This document shows, piece after piece, positions 44,623-51,641 of a stretch of 64,000 nucleotides of DNA. The translations under genes were made by a program, and so were the position numbers. A model generated the notes under the pieces. It did not search any database, was not told the origin of the DNA, and saw nothing but the letters and a program-made list of their open reading frames with translations. The stretch lies in the NCBI RefSeq assembly GCF_018531465.1, contig NZ_JAHDTF010000017.1:1-64000 (forward strand), in the 5' to 3' direction. The number at the start of each line of letters is the position of its first letter. Within the stretch, counting starts at the first letter, position 1. The DNA is from Sphaerisporangium fuscum (GTDB lineage Bacteria; Actinomycetota; Actinomycetes; Streptosporangiales; Streptosporangiaceae).

Positions 44623-45803
44623 GCCGCCCCCCGTACGGCGCGCGGGCGCGGCAGTGGTGGGAGAGGCGCCGGCTGCGGATGCGGCTCACGCTGCTGTACG
44701 GCGCGCTGTTCTTCGCCGCCGGGTCCGTGCTGCTCTGGCTCACCTACCTGCTGACCGCCCGTGCACTGAGCCAGCAGTTCAACGTTCGGTTCCTGAGCAA
44801 GACCGGTCCTATGTCCGACGGGGCCGTAGGCCCGGGTGACGACACGCTGCTCAAGGTCGCGCAGTTCGACGTCGAGCAGAAGACGAGCAGCGTGCTGAGC
44901 GAGATGGTGCGCTCGTCGCTCATCGTCATGATCCTCATCGGGATCATCGCGCTGCTGCTGGGGTACCTGGTCGCCGACCGCGGGCTGCGGCCCCTGGAGC
45001 GGGTGACCGCGGCCGCGGAACGGCTTTCGGAGAGCACGCTGCACGAACGCATCGCGCTCAGCGGCCCGCAGGACGAGGTGAAGCGGCTGGCCGACACCTT
45101 CGACACCATGCTCGACCGGCTGCACCGGGCGTTCGACGTGCAGCGGAGGTTCATCGGCAACGCCGCCCACGAGCTGCGCACGCCGCTCGCCATCAACCGG
45201 ACGGTGCTGGAGGTGTCGCTGGAGGAACCCGAGGCCTCCAGCGACCTCAAGGCCATGGCCCGCGCGCTGCTCGGTACCAACGCCCGCTACGAGCGGCTGA
45301 TCGAGGGCCTGCTGCTGCTGGCGCAGTCGGAGCAGGAACTCACCGTCCGCAAGACCGTGGACGTCGAGCAGGTCGTGCGCATCGTGCTGGAACAGCCCGG
45401 CCTGCAGCCGCGCAAACGGCGCGTGACCGTCCACCACGACCTGAGCCGGGCGCTGGTCCAGGGCGATCCGCTCTTCCTGGAGCGATGCGTGTCGAACCTG
45501 GTGGAGAACGCGATCAAGTACAACGTGCGGGACGGCGAGGTGTGGGTGAGGCTGCGCCGGGACGGCGGCGGCGCGACCCTCACGGTGGAGAACACCGGCA
45601 AACCGATCGCGGAGTACGAGGTGGACGAGCTGTTCGAGCCGTTCCGGCGGCAGCAGGGTGAGCGGGTCGGCTCCGCGCGGGGCGCCGGCCTCGGCCTGTC
45701 GATCGTCCGCGCCATCGTCAAGGCCCACGACGGCACCATCACCGCCCACCCCCGCCCCGAGGGCGGCCTGACCGTCACCGTACGCCTGCCCGCGCCGCCG
45801 TGA
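44619..45803 (+). CDS. Membrane sensor histidine kinase
   Basis: A 394-aa kinase. Two helices at about 25-47 (LLYGALFFAAGSVLLWLTYLL) and 93-115 (SLIVMILIGIIALLLGYLVA) flank a small outer domain. HAMP follows (LRPLERVTAAAERLSES), then HisKA with phosphoacceptor His in GNAAHELRTPLA, and HATPase with the N box (CVSNLVENAIKYN) and G box (GAGLGLSIVRAI). It phosphorylates the preceding regulator. Start at GTG 44619 is given by GTGA overlap. Confidence 0.92.
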   Translation: MSRPPYGARARQWWERRRLRMRLTLLYGALFFAAGSVLLWLTYLLTARALSQQFNVRFLSKTGPMSDGAVGPGDDTLLKVAQFDVEQKTSSVLSEMVRSSLIVMILIGIIALLLGYLVADRGLRPLERVTAAAERLSESTLHERIALSGPQDEVKRLADTFDTMLDRLHRAFDVQRRFIGNAAHELRTPLAINRTVLEVSLEEPEASSDLKAMARALLGTNARYERLIEGLLLLAQSEQELTVRKTVDVEQVVRIVLEQPGLQPRKRRVTVHHDLSRALVQGDPLFLERCVSNLVENAIKYNVRDGEVWVRLRRDGGGATLTVENTGKPIAEYEVDELFEPFRRQQGERVGSARGAGLGLSIVRAIVKAHDGTITAHPRPEGGLTVTVRLPAPP

Positions 45804-45867
45804 CGGCCCGCGCGCTGTGAAGGTCCTCGCAATGCGGTGCTTCGCGCAATTCGGCGAGAGCCTGTCC

Positions 45868-45889
45868 TGTGGGGGGCAAACCCCCCACA
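45868..45889. terminator. Strong hairpin between convergent kinase and envelope gene
   Basis: TGTGGGGGG (45868-45876) pairs perfectly with CCCCCCACA (45881-45889) around a CAAA loop. It lies in the 98-bp gap between convergent genes. No T-tract. Confidence 0.75.
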
Positions 45890-45901
45890 CCCCGCGGGCG
45901 A

Positions 45902-47134
45902 TTACGGGATCTTGGATAGGTCGATCACGTACATACCGCTCTTGATCTTGTAGGACATGAGACGGCCGGTGATGCGGTCGGGCACGGGGACCTCGCCACG
46001 GGTGGCCTCCTCCCGGATGCCGAGGTCGGCGACGGTGCCGGTGTTCAGGTCGTACAGCCCCAGGCCGGGGCGGTCGTCGAAGAGGTTGCGGATGTAGAAG
46101 CGGCTCTGGCTCGGCGGTTCCGGTATCTGGAACCCGCTGGGGATCTCCTTCTGCTGGGAGCCGTCACGCAGCCGGGTGAAGGTCTTTTCGTCCTTGGTCC
46201 CGCCGATACAGGTCCGCACCCCGCAGGCGATCAACTGCTCGCCTGGGTTGACGACGGCCGTGCTGGTCTGGCCGGTCTCCAGGTTGACGAGTTGGGTGAA
46301 CGGTGGCTTGTCGTGCGATGTGGCACCCGGTGAACCGGCCCACGGCCACGACAGCAGGTGCAGGCCGTCACCGCGCGGGACCGGTGTCACGGCTCCTCCC
46401 GTCAGCGGCACGCTGAACACCCCTCCCTGCGGCAGCGAGAACACGACGTTGCCGTTGGCCACGTCGAAACCGTCGACGGGGGGAATGGCGCCGTTCTCGA
46501 TCTTCTGCTCGGCCGCCAACCGGGGCTCGCCGCCGTCCAGCGGCGCGGTCCAGATGTGCACGGCCCGCTTCGTCATCGTCCACCAGGCCACCTGGCCGTC
46601 GCCGACGCTGAAATCCGCGGCGAGTTGCATGGTCCCCTTCGGCGTGGTGACGTCGGCGATCTTCCGTAGTTTCTGGAGGTCCAGGTCGTAGCTGTAGAGC
46701 ACCTCGGTCTTGTCGAAACTGCGCCAGGCCCTGACCAGCAGCGTCCGGTCGTCGATGAACAGGATCGGCCGCAATTCCCGCCCGTCCTGGTCCTTCGCCG
46801 GCATCTTGTACACGGCCTGCGGCCACACGTCCTCGATCGCCCCTTTGAAGAGGATGACCGGCACGGGCGTGGCGCCCGATCCGGTGACCGTGACAGATGG
46901 GACGCTGGAGGGGGTGGCGGCCGGTGACGGCCCCTGATCGCCACCGACACGCGACCCCAGGACGACGCCGCCCGCGACCACCACCACGGCCGCCGCGGCG
47001 AGCAGCGCCTGGGACCGGTTCCTGCGCCGCTGGTGGCCCTTCTCCAGCTCTCCCGCCAGCACGCCGGGCAGCCGAGGAGCCTGGTCGGCCGCGTGCTCCA
47101 AGGTCCTGCGCAACGTGGATTCGAAGTCGTTCAT
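45902..47134 (-). CDS. Membrane-anchored partner of the sigma factor, possible anti-sigma
   Basis: A 410-aa protein. Residues 1-40 are cytoplasmic and basic, a helix spans about 42-60 (ALLAAAAVVVVAGGVVLG), and about 350 residues are outside with repeated beta-strand motifs (for example VLYSYDLDLQKLRKIADV, ARLAAEQKIENG-like, GLYDLNTGTVADLG) that suggest a propeller. The start overlaps the sigma-factor stop (ATGA), the position of an anti-sigma factor. However, the zinc-binding HxxxCxxC of ZAS anti-sigmas is absent. Role inferred from context only. Confidence 0.65.
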   Translation of the reverse strand: MNDFESTLRRTLEHAADQAPRLPGVLAGELEKGHQRRRNRSQALLAAAAVVVVAGGVVLGSRVGGDQGPSPAATPSSVPSVTVTGSGATPVPVILFKGAIEDVWPQAVYKMPAKDQDGRELRPILFIDDRTLLVRAWRSFDKTEVLYSYDLDLQKLRKIADVTTPKGTMQLAADFSVGDGQVAWWTMTKRAVHIWTAPLDGGEPRLAAEQKIENGAIPPVDGFDVANGNVVFSLPQGGVFSVPLTGGAVTPVPRGDGLHLLSWPWAGSPGATSHDKPPFTQLVNLETGQTSTAVVNPGEQLIACGVRTCIGGTKDEKTFTRLRDGSQQKEIPSGFQIPEPPSQSRFYIRNLFDDRPGLGLYDLNTGTVADLGIREEATRGEVPVPDRITGRLMSYKIKSGMYVIDLSKIP

Positions 47135-47718
47135 TTCCGCCCCCTGTTCTCCGCCTTGACGCTGTCGGGAATCCGGATTCCGTCCACCGGCACGGCGGAC
47201 CGGAGCTTGTCCAGCGCGCGTGACACCTGGCTTCGTACGGTTCCCCGTGAGATGCCCAGGGTCGAGGCGATCTCCTCGTCGCTCAGCCCCTCGTAGTACC
47301 GCAGGACCACCACCGCCCGCTGCTTGCGCGGCAGCCCGGCCAGCGCGTCCCACATCGCCTGTTCGTCGCCGTTGGGCAGCACGTCGTGGTAACCGTGTTC
47401 CGGCAACTCCCAGGCGAGCAACTCGCGCCGCCGCAGTCGCCAGGTGGCCGTGTGCATCCTGGCCATGGTCGTGCGCACGTACTTCTCGGCGTTCTCTTCG
47501 GCCCGTAGCCTCGGCCAGGCGGCGCGTAGCTTCAGCAGCGCCTCCTGCACCAGGTCGGCCGCGTCGTGCGGGTTGCCGGCCAGCACGTAGCCGTAGCGCA
47601 ACAGCGCCTCGCCACGTTCGGCGACGAACCCCGCGAACCGCGGATCTGCGTCCAACTGCCTCCGCCCTTCGTCATATCCGTCACCACTCAGAGAGCGCCG
47701 AGGGGCGAACTGTTGCAT
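47131..47718 (-). CDS. SigE-family ECF RNA polymerase sigma factor
   Basis: A 195-aa extracytoplasmic-function sigma factor. Region 2 includes ALLRYGYVLAGNPHDAADLVQEALLKL at about 38-65; region 4 includes LPRKQRAVVVLRYYEGLSDEEIASTLGISRGTVRSQVSRALDKLR near 125-170 (shown in parts: RAVVVLRYYEGLSDEEIA and TVRSQVSRALDKLR). This is the SigE/SCO-type family with short N-terminus. The downstream gene overlaps by 4 bp and is its probable membrane regulator. Target promoters are unknown. Confidence 0.9.
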   Translation of the reverse strand: MQQFAPRRSLSGDGYDEGRRQLDADPRFAGFVAERGEALLRYGYVLAGNPHDAADLVQEALLKLRAAWPRLRAEENAEKYVRTTMARMHTATWRLRRRELLAWELPEHGYHDVLPNGDEQAMWDALAGLPRKQRAVVVLRYYEGLSDEEIASTLGISRGTVRSQVSRALDKLRSAVPVDGIRIPDSVKAENRGRK

Positions 47719-47768
47719 CTTCCGTCGCCGTAGGAATCCGGATGCGGGCCGCGTGCCATCATGACCGG

Positions 47769-48062
47769 GTGGCCGTCCGGCGGAAGACCGGTGTGGACGG
47801 TCTGATCTACGCGCCGTTCGTCCGCTGGATCTCCGAGAGGTTCGGCATCCATGCCGAGGGGCGGGGCAGCCTGAGCCGTGAGGAACTGGGGGAGTCCGTC
47901 CAGGACGGCGCGCTCGTCATGGCCTCGGTGCACCACACCATCCGGTGGCCCGACCGCAGGCCTCCTGATCGCGGCGGCCATCTGGTTCTCGTCACGGCTG
48001 CCGGCGACGGCCACCTGGTCTTCAACAACCCGTCGGGACTGCCCGGCCTCAACCAGCGCTGG
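47769..48062 (+). pseudogene. C-terminal fragment of a C39-type peptidase
   Basis: The frame from GTG 47769 reads VDGLIYAPFVRWISERFG, then GALVMASVHHTIRWPD, GGHLVLVTAAGDGHLVFNNPSG. This matches the C-terminal half of actinobacterial C39-family peptidases, including the catalytic His (GGHLVL). The N-terminal half with the catalytic Cys is absent, and the frame runs into the antisense strand of the MarR gene. It has no proper start. A truncated remnant. Confidence 0.6.
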
Positions 48063-48488
48063 TCACCGGTCGGTCAGGAGCGCCGCCATGCGCAGCAGAG
48101 CCTCGCGGTCCTGGGGGGACAGCCGGTCGAGCAGGTGCTCGCGCACTGCTCTGGCGTGGACCGGCCGGGCCTGGTGGAGCATGGCGCGTCCGTGTTCGGT
48201 GAGCAGCACGGTGGTGCCGGTCGGCCCCTTCTCGCGGTGGACCAGGCCACGCTCGGTCATGCGGGTCAGCTGATGGGACATCGCCCCCTTGGTCAGCTGC
48301 ATGGATTCGGTCAGGGCCTGCTGGCCCAGGCTCCCGCCGTGGTCCTCCAACCGGTAGATGACGCCGTAGTCGGTGCCGGACAGCCCGGTGCCGGCGGTGA
48401 TGTCCGTGATGACGCGGCGGGTGACCACCATGCCGAGGGTCTTGCAGGCGTGCCATACCGCGAGGTCGTCACTGCTGAGCGCGTTCAT
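48063..48488 (-). CDS. MarR family transcriptional regulator
   Basis: A 141-aa MarR protein. The winged helix includes GLSGTDYGVIYRLEDHGGSLGQQALTESMQLTKGAMSHQLTRMTERGLVHRE (about 35-85, shown in parts) and the wing GTTVLLTEHGRAML. I start it at ATG 48488; upstream ATGs at 48509 and beyond fall inside the operators. It is divergent from the SDR gene, with two matching 16-bp operators between the starts, so it very likely represses itself and the SDR gene until a ligand binds. Confidence 0.88.
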   Translation of the reverse strand: MNALSSDDLAVWHACKTLGMVVTRRVITDITAGTGLSGTDYGVIYRLEDHGGSLGQQALTESMQLTKGAMSHQLTRMTERGLVHREKGPTGTTVLLTEHGRAMLHQARPVHARAVREHLLDRLSPQDREALLRMAALLTDR

Positions 48489-48500
48489 GGCACCAGCATA

Positions 48501-48549
48501 GGTTGTCATGGCAACCACGCTTGTGGTTCGCTGGGTTGCCATGACAACC
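48501..48549. promoter_or_regulatory. Double MarR operator with central dyad
   Basis: Two near-palindromes, GGTTGTCATGGCAACC (48501-48516) and GGTTGCCATGACAACC (48534-48549), are exact reverse complements of each other, centred 33 bp apart (about three helical turns). A further perfect dyad, AACCAC-GCTT-GTGGTT (48513-48528), overlaps the first. The second site covers the SDR start codon, so binding could block transcription and translation start regions of both genes. Confidence 0.75.
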
Positions 48550-49269
48550 ACAGTGATCGTGACCGGCGGTTCCTCCGGCATCGGCCGCGGCGTGTGCGAA
48601 CGCCTCGGGCGTAAGGGCTGGAACGTGGCCGTCGCCTACCGCCACGGCGCCGACCGGGCCGCGGAGACCGCCACCGTGATACGGGAGGGCGGCGGTGCGG
48701 CGATCGCCGTCCGAGCGGACGTCACGCGCCGGTCCGACGTCGGTGCCCTGTTCGATCGCGCGCAGGAGGCGTTCGGCGGCATCGACGCCCTCGTCACCTG
48801 CGCCGGAGCCAGCGCGGTCCGGTCCGTCGCCGACAGCGACGACGCCCTGGTCGCCGAGCAGATCGGCGTCAACCTCCTCGGGTCGCTCTACTGCATGCAG
48901 GAGGCCGCCGGCCGTCTGCGCCCCGGCGGCGGCATCGTCAACGTCTCCTCCTCCGCGGTCGCCGTCGGATTCCCGGGCCTCGGCCTGACGCTGGCGGCCA
49001 AGGCCGGCGTCGAGGCGCTGACCCGCGTGCTGGCCAAGGAACTCGGATCGCGCGGCGTCAGGGTCAACGCCGTCGCCCCTGGCCTGCTGGACACCCCGAC
49101 GTTCCGGGCGGGCAAGACCGACCAGGACCTGCGTCGCATGGCGGACCAGGTCCCCCTGCGGCGCCTCGGCGAGGTCGAGGAGGTCGCCGAGGCCATCGTC
49201 CACCTGCTCAGCCCCGAGGCGTCCTGGGTCAACGCGCAGGTCCTGCGCGTCAACGGCGGTTACCTGTGA
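48541..49269 (+). CDS. SDR oxidoreductase lacking the catalytic tyrosine
   Basis: A 242-aa short-chain dehydrogenase. The cofactor motif is TGGSSGIGRG (8-17), LVTCAGA near 84-90 replaces NNAG, and Asn111 and Ser136-138 are present. The YxxxK motif is altered: where Tyr is expected is Thr150, followed by LAAK with Lys154 intact (GLTLAAKAGVEALTR). VNAVAPGLLDTP and the final VNGGYL are normal. FabG-like by overall similarity. Loss of the Tyr should cripple usual hydride chemistry, so it may bind a ligand or use another mechanism. ATG 48541; GTG/ATG 48508 is an upstream alternative. Confidence 0.85.
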   Translation: MTTTVIVTGGSSGIGRGVCERLGRKGWNVAVAYRHGADRAAETATVIREGGGAAIAVRADVTRRSDVGALFDRAQEAFGGIDALVTCAGASAVRSVADSDDALVAEQIGVNLLGSLYCMQEAAGRLRPGGGIVNVSSSAVAVGFPGLGLTLAAKAGVEALTRVLAKELGSRGVRVNAVAPGLLDTPTFRAGKTDQDLRRMADQVPLRRLGEVEEVAEAIVHLLSPEASWVNAQVLRVNGGYL

Positions 49270-49298
49270 GAGTGAGGCCACGAAAACGGCCCGACCGG

Positions 49299-49669
49299 CT
49301 AGCCAAGGGATTCGGTGATCTTGGTCATCGGCCCTCCCGCGTCACCTGTGTTGAGCGTTCCCAGAGGCTCCACCAGCAGGATGGCGGTCTCCTCCTCGGC
49401 CACCGGACAGTGCTCGACGCCGCGGGGCACCACATACAGCTGGCCGGGTTCCAGTACGACGTCCCCCTTCCTCAGCCGGATCGTGAGCCGGCCGCTGATG
49501 ACCAGGTACAGCTCGTCGGTCCCCGGGTGGGTATGCCAGACGAATTCCCCTTCAGCTTGGCGAGTTTGATCTCGTAGTCGTTGAGGTCCGCGATCTTCTT
49601 CTGCGTCCACAACTCGCTGAACTGGGAGAGCTTGTCGCTGATGTTGACGGGATCAAGAGAGAGGGGCAT
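49299..49669 (-). pseudogene. Cupin protein gene with a single frameshift
   Basis: The N-terminal frame from ATG 49669 reads MPLSLDPVNISDKLSQFSEL, then KKIADLNDYEIKLAKLKG. At a run of four G (plus strand C, 49547-49550) the matching continuation jumps to another frame, GEFVWHTHPGTDELYLV, then GRLTIRLRKGDVVLEPG and PRGVEHCPVAEEE. Together these reproduce a normal single-domain cupin with metal ligands HTH and H in VEHCP. One missing G explains the break. Either a decayed gene or a sequence error; the ribosome binding site AAAGG is intact. Confidence 0.75.
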
Positions 49670-49770
49670 GTGACATGCCTTTCGAACGGGCGCCACCTCA
49701 ACAGGGGTGGTTTCGGCTGGTGTGACGTGCCTGGCCCGCTCGTCTGCCGTCCGTCTTGTACGTTTCTGGC

Positions 49771-49965
49771 ATGGTCGCCCACCGCCCGCCGACGACGATC
49801 AAGGCCTGGCGGCCTCCGGTGCCGGGCATCGCCGAGGTCTTCCACGCGCACTTCACCGACCACGCCTATCCGGCGCATACCCAGATCGACATCGAGTGCC
49901 CTACGTTGAGTCGAGCCCGTCTCCCGCTGACCATCCGTCCGATCATCAGAAACGAGAGCCCGTGA
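49771..49965 (+). pseudogene. N-terminal fragment of an AraC-family regulator
   Basis: From ATG 49771 the frame reads AWRPPVPGIAEVFHAHFTDH and AYPAHTQ, the well-known start of AraC-binding-domain regulators of actinobacteria. After about 40 residues the similarity ends and the frame closes at 49965 with unrelated sequence. No DNA-binding domain follows; the hydrolase gene begins instead. A truncated remnant. Confidence 0.6.
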
Positions 49966-50789
49966 CCGTTCCCAACCTGTCCGAACTCCGCGACGGGACA
50001 CGCAGGCGGGCCGGCGCCCGCCCCCGGGGCCCCGCGCTGGCCGGCGTGGAGGACCTCCGGGGGGCGAACGGCGTGCCGCTGCGGCACTACCGGCCGTCCG
50101 ACGACGAACGGCCCCTGGTGGTGTACGTTCACGGCGGTGCGTGGGTGATCGGTGACCTCGACACCCACGACCGCACGTGCCGGCGCATCGCCGACGCCTG
50201 CGACGTGGAGGTCCTCGCCGTCGACTACCGCCTGGCGCCCGAGCATCCGTACCCGGCGGCCGTCGAGGACGTGGTGGAGGTGCTGCGCGAGGCCCGGCCC
50301 GTGGCGGTGGCGGGCGACAGCGCGGGCGGCCACCTGGCGACCATGGCCTGCCTTCGGCTGCGGGACGCCGGAGAGCCGCTGCCCGCCGTGCAGATCCTGA
50401 TCTGTCCCAACACCGACCTGACGCTGTCACAGCCCAGCATCGAGGAGAAGGGATCCGGCTACGCCCTCGACGCCGACTTCCTGACCTGGGCCGTCACGCA
50501 GTGGACGCCCGAGGAGGCCGTGCGCGAGGAGGCGAGCCCGCTGCTGGCGCCGGACCTGCGCGGCATGCCCGACACGATCATCGTGACCGCCGAGCACGAC
50601 GCGCTGCGTGACGAAGGGGACGCCTACGCGCGGCGGCTGGCGCAGGCGGGAGTGCGGGTGGTGCACCGGCAGGAGGCCGGGCTGACGCACGGCTTCATCC
50701 AGGGCATGGACCTGACCTCTCCGGAGGCGGCCGCCGCTCAGGACCGGCTGTTCGCCGACATCACGGCCCTGGTCCACGGAGCAAGGTGA
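49962..50789 (+). CDS. Alpha/beta hydrolase, HSL-type esterase
   Basis: A 275-aa hydrolase of the hormone-sensitive-lipase/acetyl-esterase type. The oxyanion motif is YVHGGAWVIGD near residue 48-58, the nucleophile Ser lies in AGDSAGGH near 108-115, the acid in VTAEHDALRDEG near 210-220, and the His in THGFI near 245. YRLAPEHPYPAAVED is the family helix. GTG 49962 is chosen because family similarity begins soon after and the upstream frame is a remnant of another gene. GAGAG is only a weak ribosome binding site. Likely cleaves short acyl esters in the cytosol. Confidence 0.88.
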   Translation: MTVPNLSELRDGTRRRAGARPRGPALAGVEDLRGANGVPLRHYRPSDDERPLVVYVHGGAWVIGDLDTHDRTCRRIADACDVEVLAVDYRLAPEHPYPAAVEDVVEVLREARPVAVAGDSAGGHLATMACLRLRDAGEPLPAVQILICPNTDLTLSQPSIEEKGSGYALDADFLTWAVTQWTPEEAVREEASPLLAPDLRGMPDTIIVTAEHDALRDEGDAYARRLAQAGVRVVHRQEAGLTHGFIQGMDLTSPEAAAAQDRLFADITALVHGAR

Positions 50790-50833
50790 CCCAAGGGCGT
50801 CCCACCCTGGTGCGCGGGAGCGTGCTGACGGAA

Positions 50834-50862
50834 GGGGCGCCGGAGCGGGCCTCCGGCGCCCC
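50834..50862. terminator. Strong hairpin between hydrolase and sdhB
   Basis: GGGGCGCCGGAG (50834-50845) and CTCCGGCGCCCC (50851-50862) form a perfect 12-bp stem with a 5-nt loop between convergent genes. Confidence 0.85.
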
Positions 50863-50867
50863 CCGTG

Positions 50868-51641
50868 TCAGCTCGACTTCGAGGTGGACGAGCTGGAGTG
50901 CTTGAAGATCTTGTTACCGAGCCACACCAGCGGGTCGTACCTGCGGTCGACGACACGCTCCTTCATCGGGATCAGCGCGTTGTCGGTGATCTTGATGTGC
51001 TCGGGGCAGACCTCGGTGCAGCACTTGGTGATGTTGCAGTAGCCGAGGCCGTGCTCCTCCTGCGCGGCGTTCTTGCGGTCGGCCACGTCGTAGGGGTGCA
51101 TGTCGAGCTCGGCGATCCGCATGAGGAAGCGCGGGCCCGCGAAGGCCTGCTTGTTCTCCTCGTGGTCACGGATCACGTGGCAGACGTTGTTGCACATGAA
51201 GCACTCGATGCACTTGCGGAACTCCTGGGACCGCTCGACGTCGATCTGCTGCATGCGGTACTCGCCCGGCTTGACGTTCTCCGGCGGGGTGAACGACGGG
51301 ATCTCGCGCGCCTTCTGGTAGTTGAAGGACACGTCCGTCACCAGGTCCTTGATGACGGGGAAGGTGCGCATCGGCGTGACCGTGATGGTCTCGTCCTCGG
51401 TGAACGTCGACATCCGGGTCATGCAGCCGAGGCGCGGCCTGCCGTTGATCTCCATGGAACACGAGCCGCACTTGCCGGCCTTGCAGTTCCAGCGGACCGC
51501 CAGGTCCGGGGCCTGCGTGGCCTGCAACCTGTGGATGACGTCGAGGACGACCTCGCCCTCGTTGACCTCGACGACGAAGTCCTCGAGCTTGCCCTCGCCG
51601 CCCTCGCCGCGCCAGACGCGGAACTTGGCCTTGTAACCCAT
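50868..51641 (-). CDS. sdhB: Succinate dehydrogenase/fumarate reductase iron-sulfur subunit, locus 1
   Basis: A 257-aa iron-sulfur subunit. The [2Fe-2S] cluster is bound by CKAGKCGSCSMEIN with a later Cys in RPRLGC; the [4Fe-4S] and [3Fe-4S] clusters by CIECFMCNNVC and CCTEVCPEHI. It passes electrons between the flavoprotein and the membrane anchor. The TGATG overlap with sdhA fixes ATG 51641. The C-terminal tail (KHSSSSTSKSS) is Ser-rich. This resembles the Sdh1-type enzyme of mycobacteria. Third gene of its operon. Confidence 0.93.
   Translation of the reverse strand: MGYKAKFRVWRGEGGEGKLEDFVVEVNEGEVVLDVIHRLQATQAPDLAVRWNCKAGKCGSCSMEINGRPRLGCMTRMSTFTEDETITVTPMRTFPVIKDLVTDVSFNYQKAREIPSFTPPENVKPGEYRMQQIDVERSQEFRKCIECFMCNNVCHVIRDHEENKQAFAGPRFLMRIAELDMHPYDVADRKNAAQEEHGLGYCNITKCCTEVCPEHIKITDNALIPMKERVVDRRYDPLVWLGNKIFKHSSSSTSKSS

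Noticed and set aside
47719-48062. Functional small secreted peptidase
   Set aside because: There is no signal peptide and the half with the catalytic Cys is missing, so it is listed as a pseudogene.
49530-49565. Programmed ribosomal frameshift in the cupin gene
   Set aside because: A G4 run alone, without a classic slippery heptamer or a downstream stem that I could identify, is better explained by a one-base loss or error.
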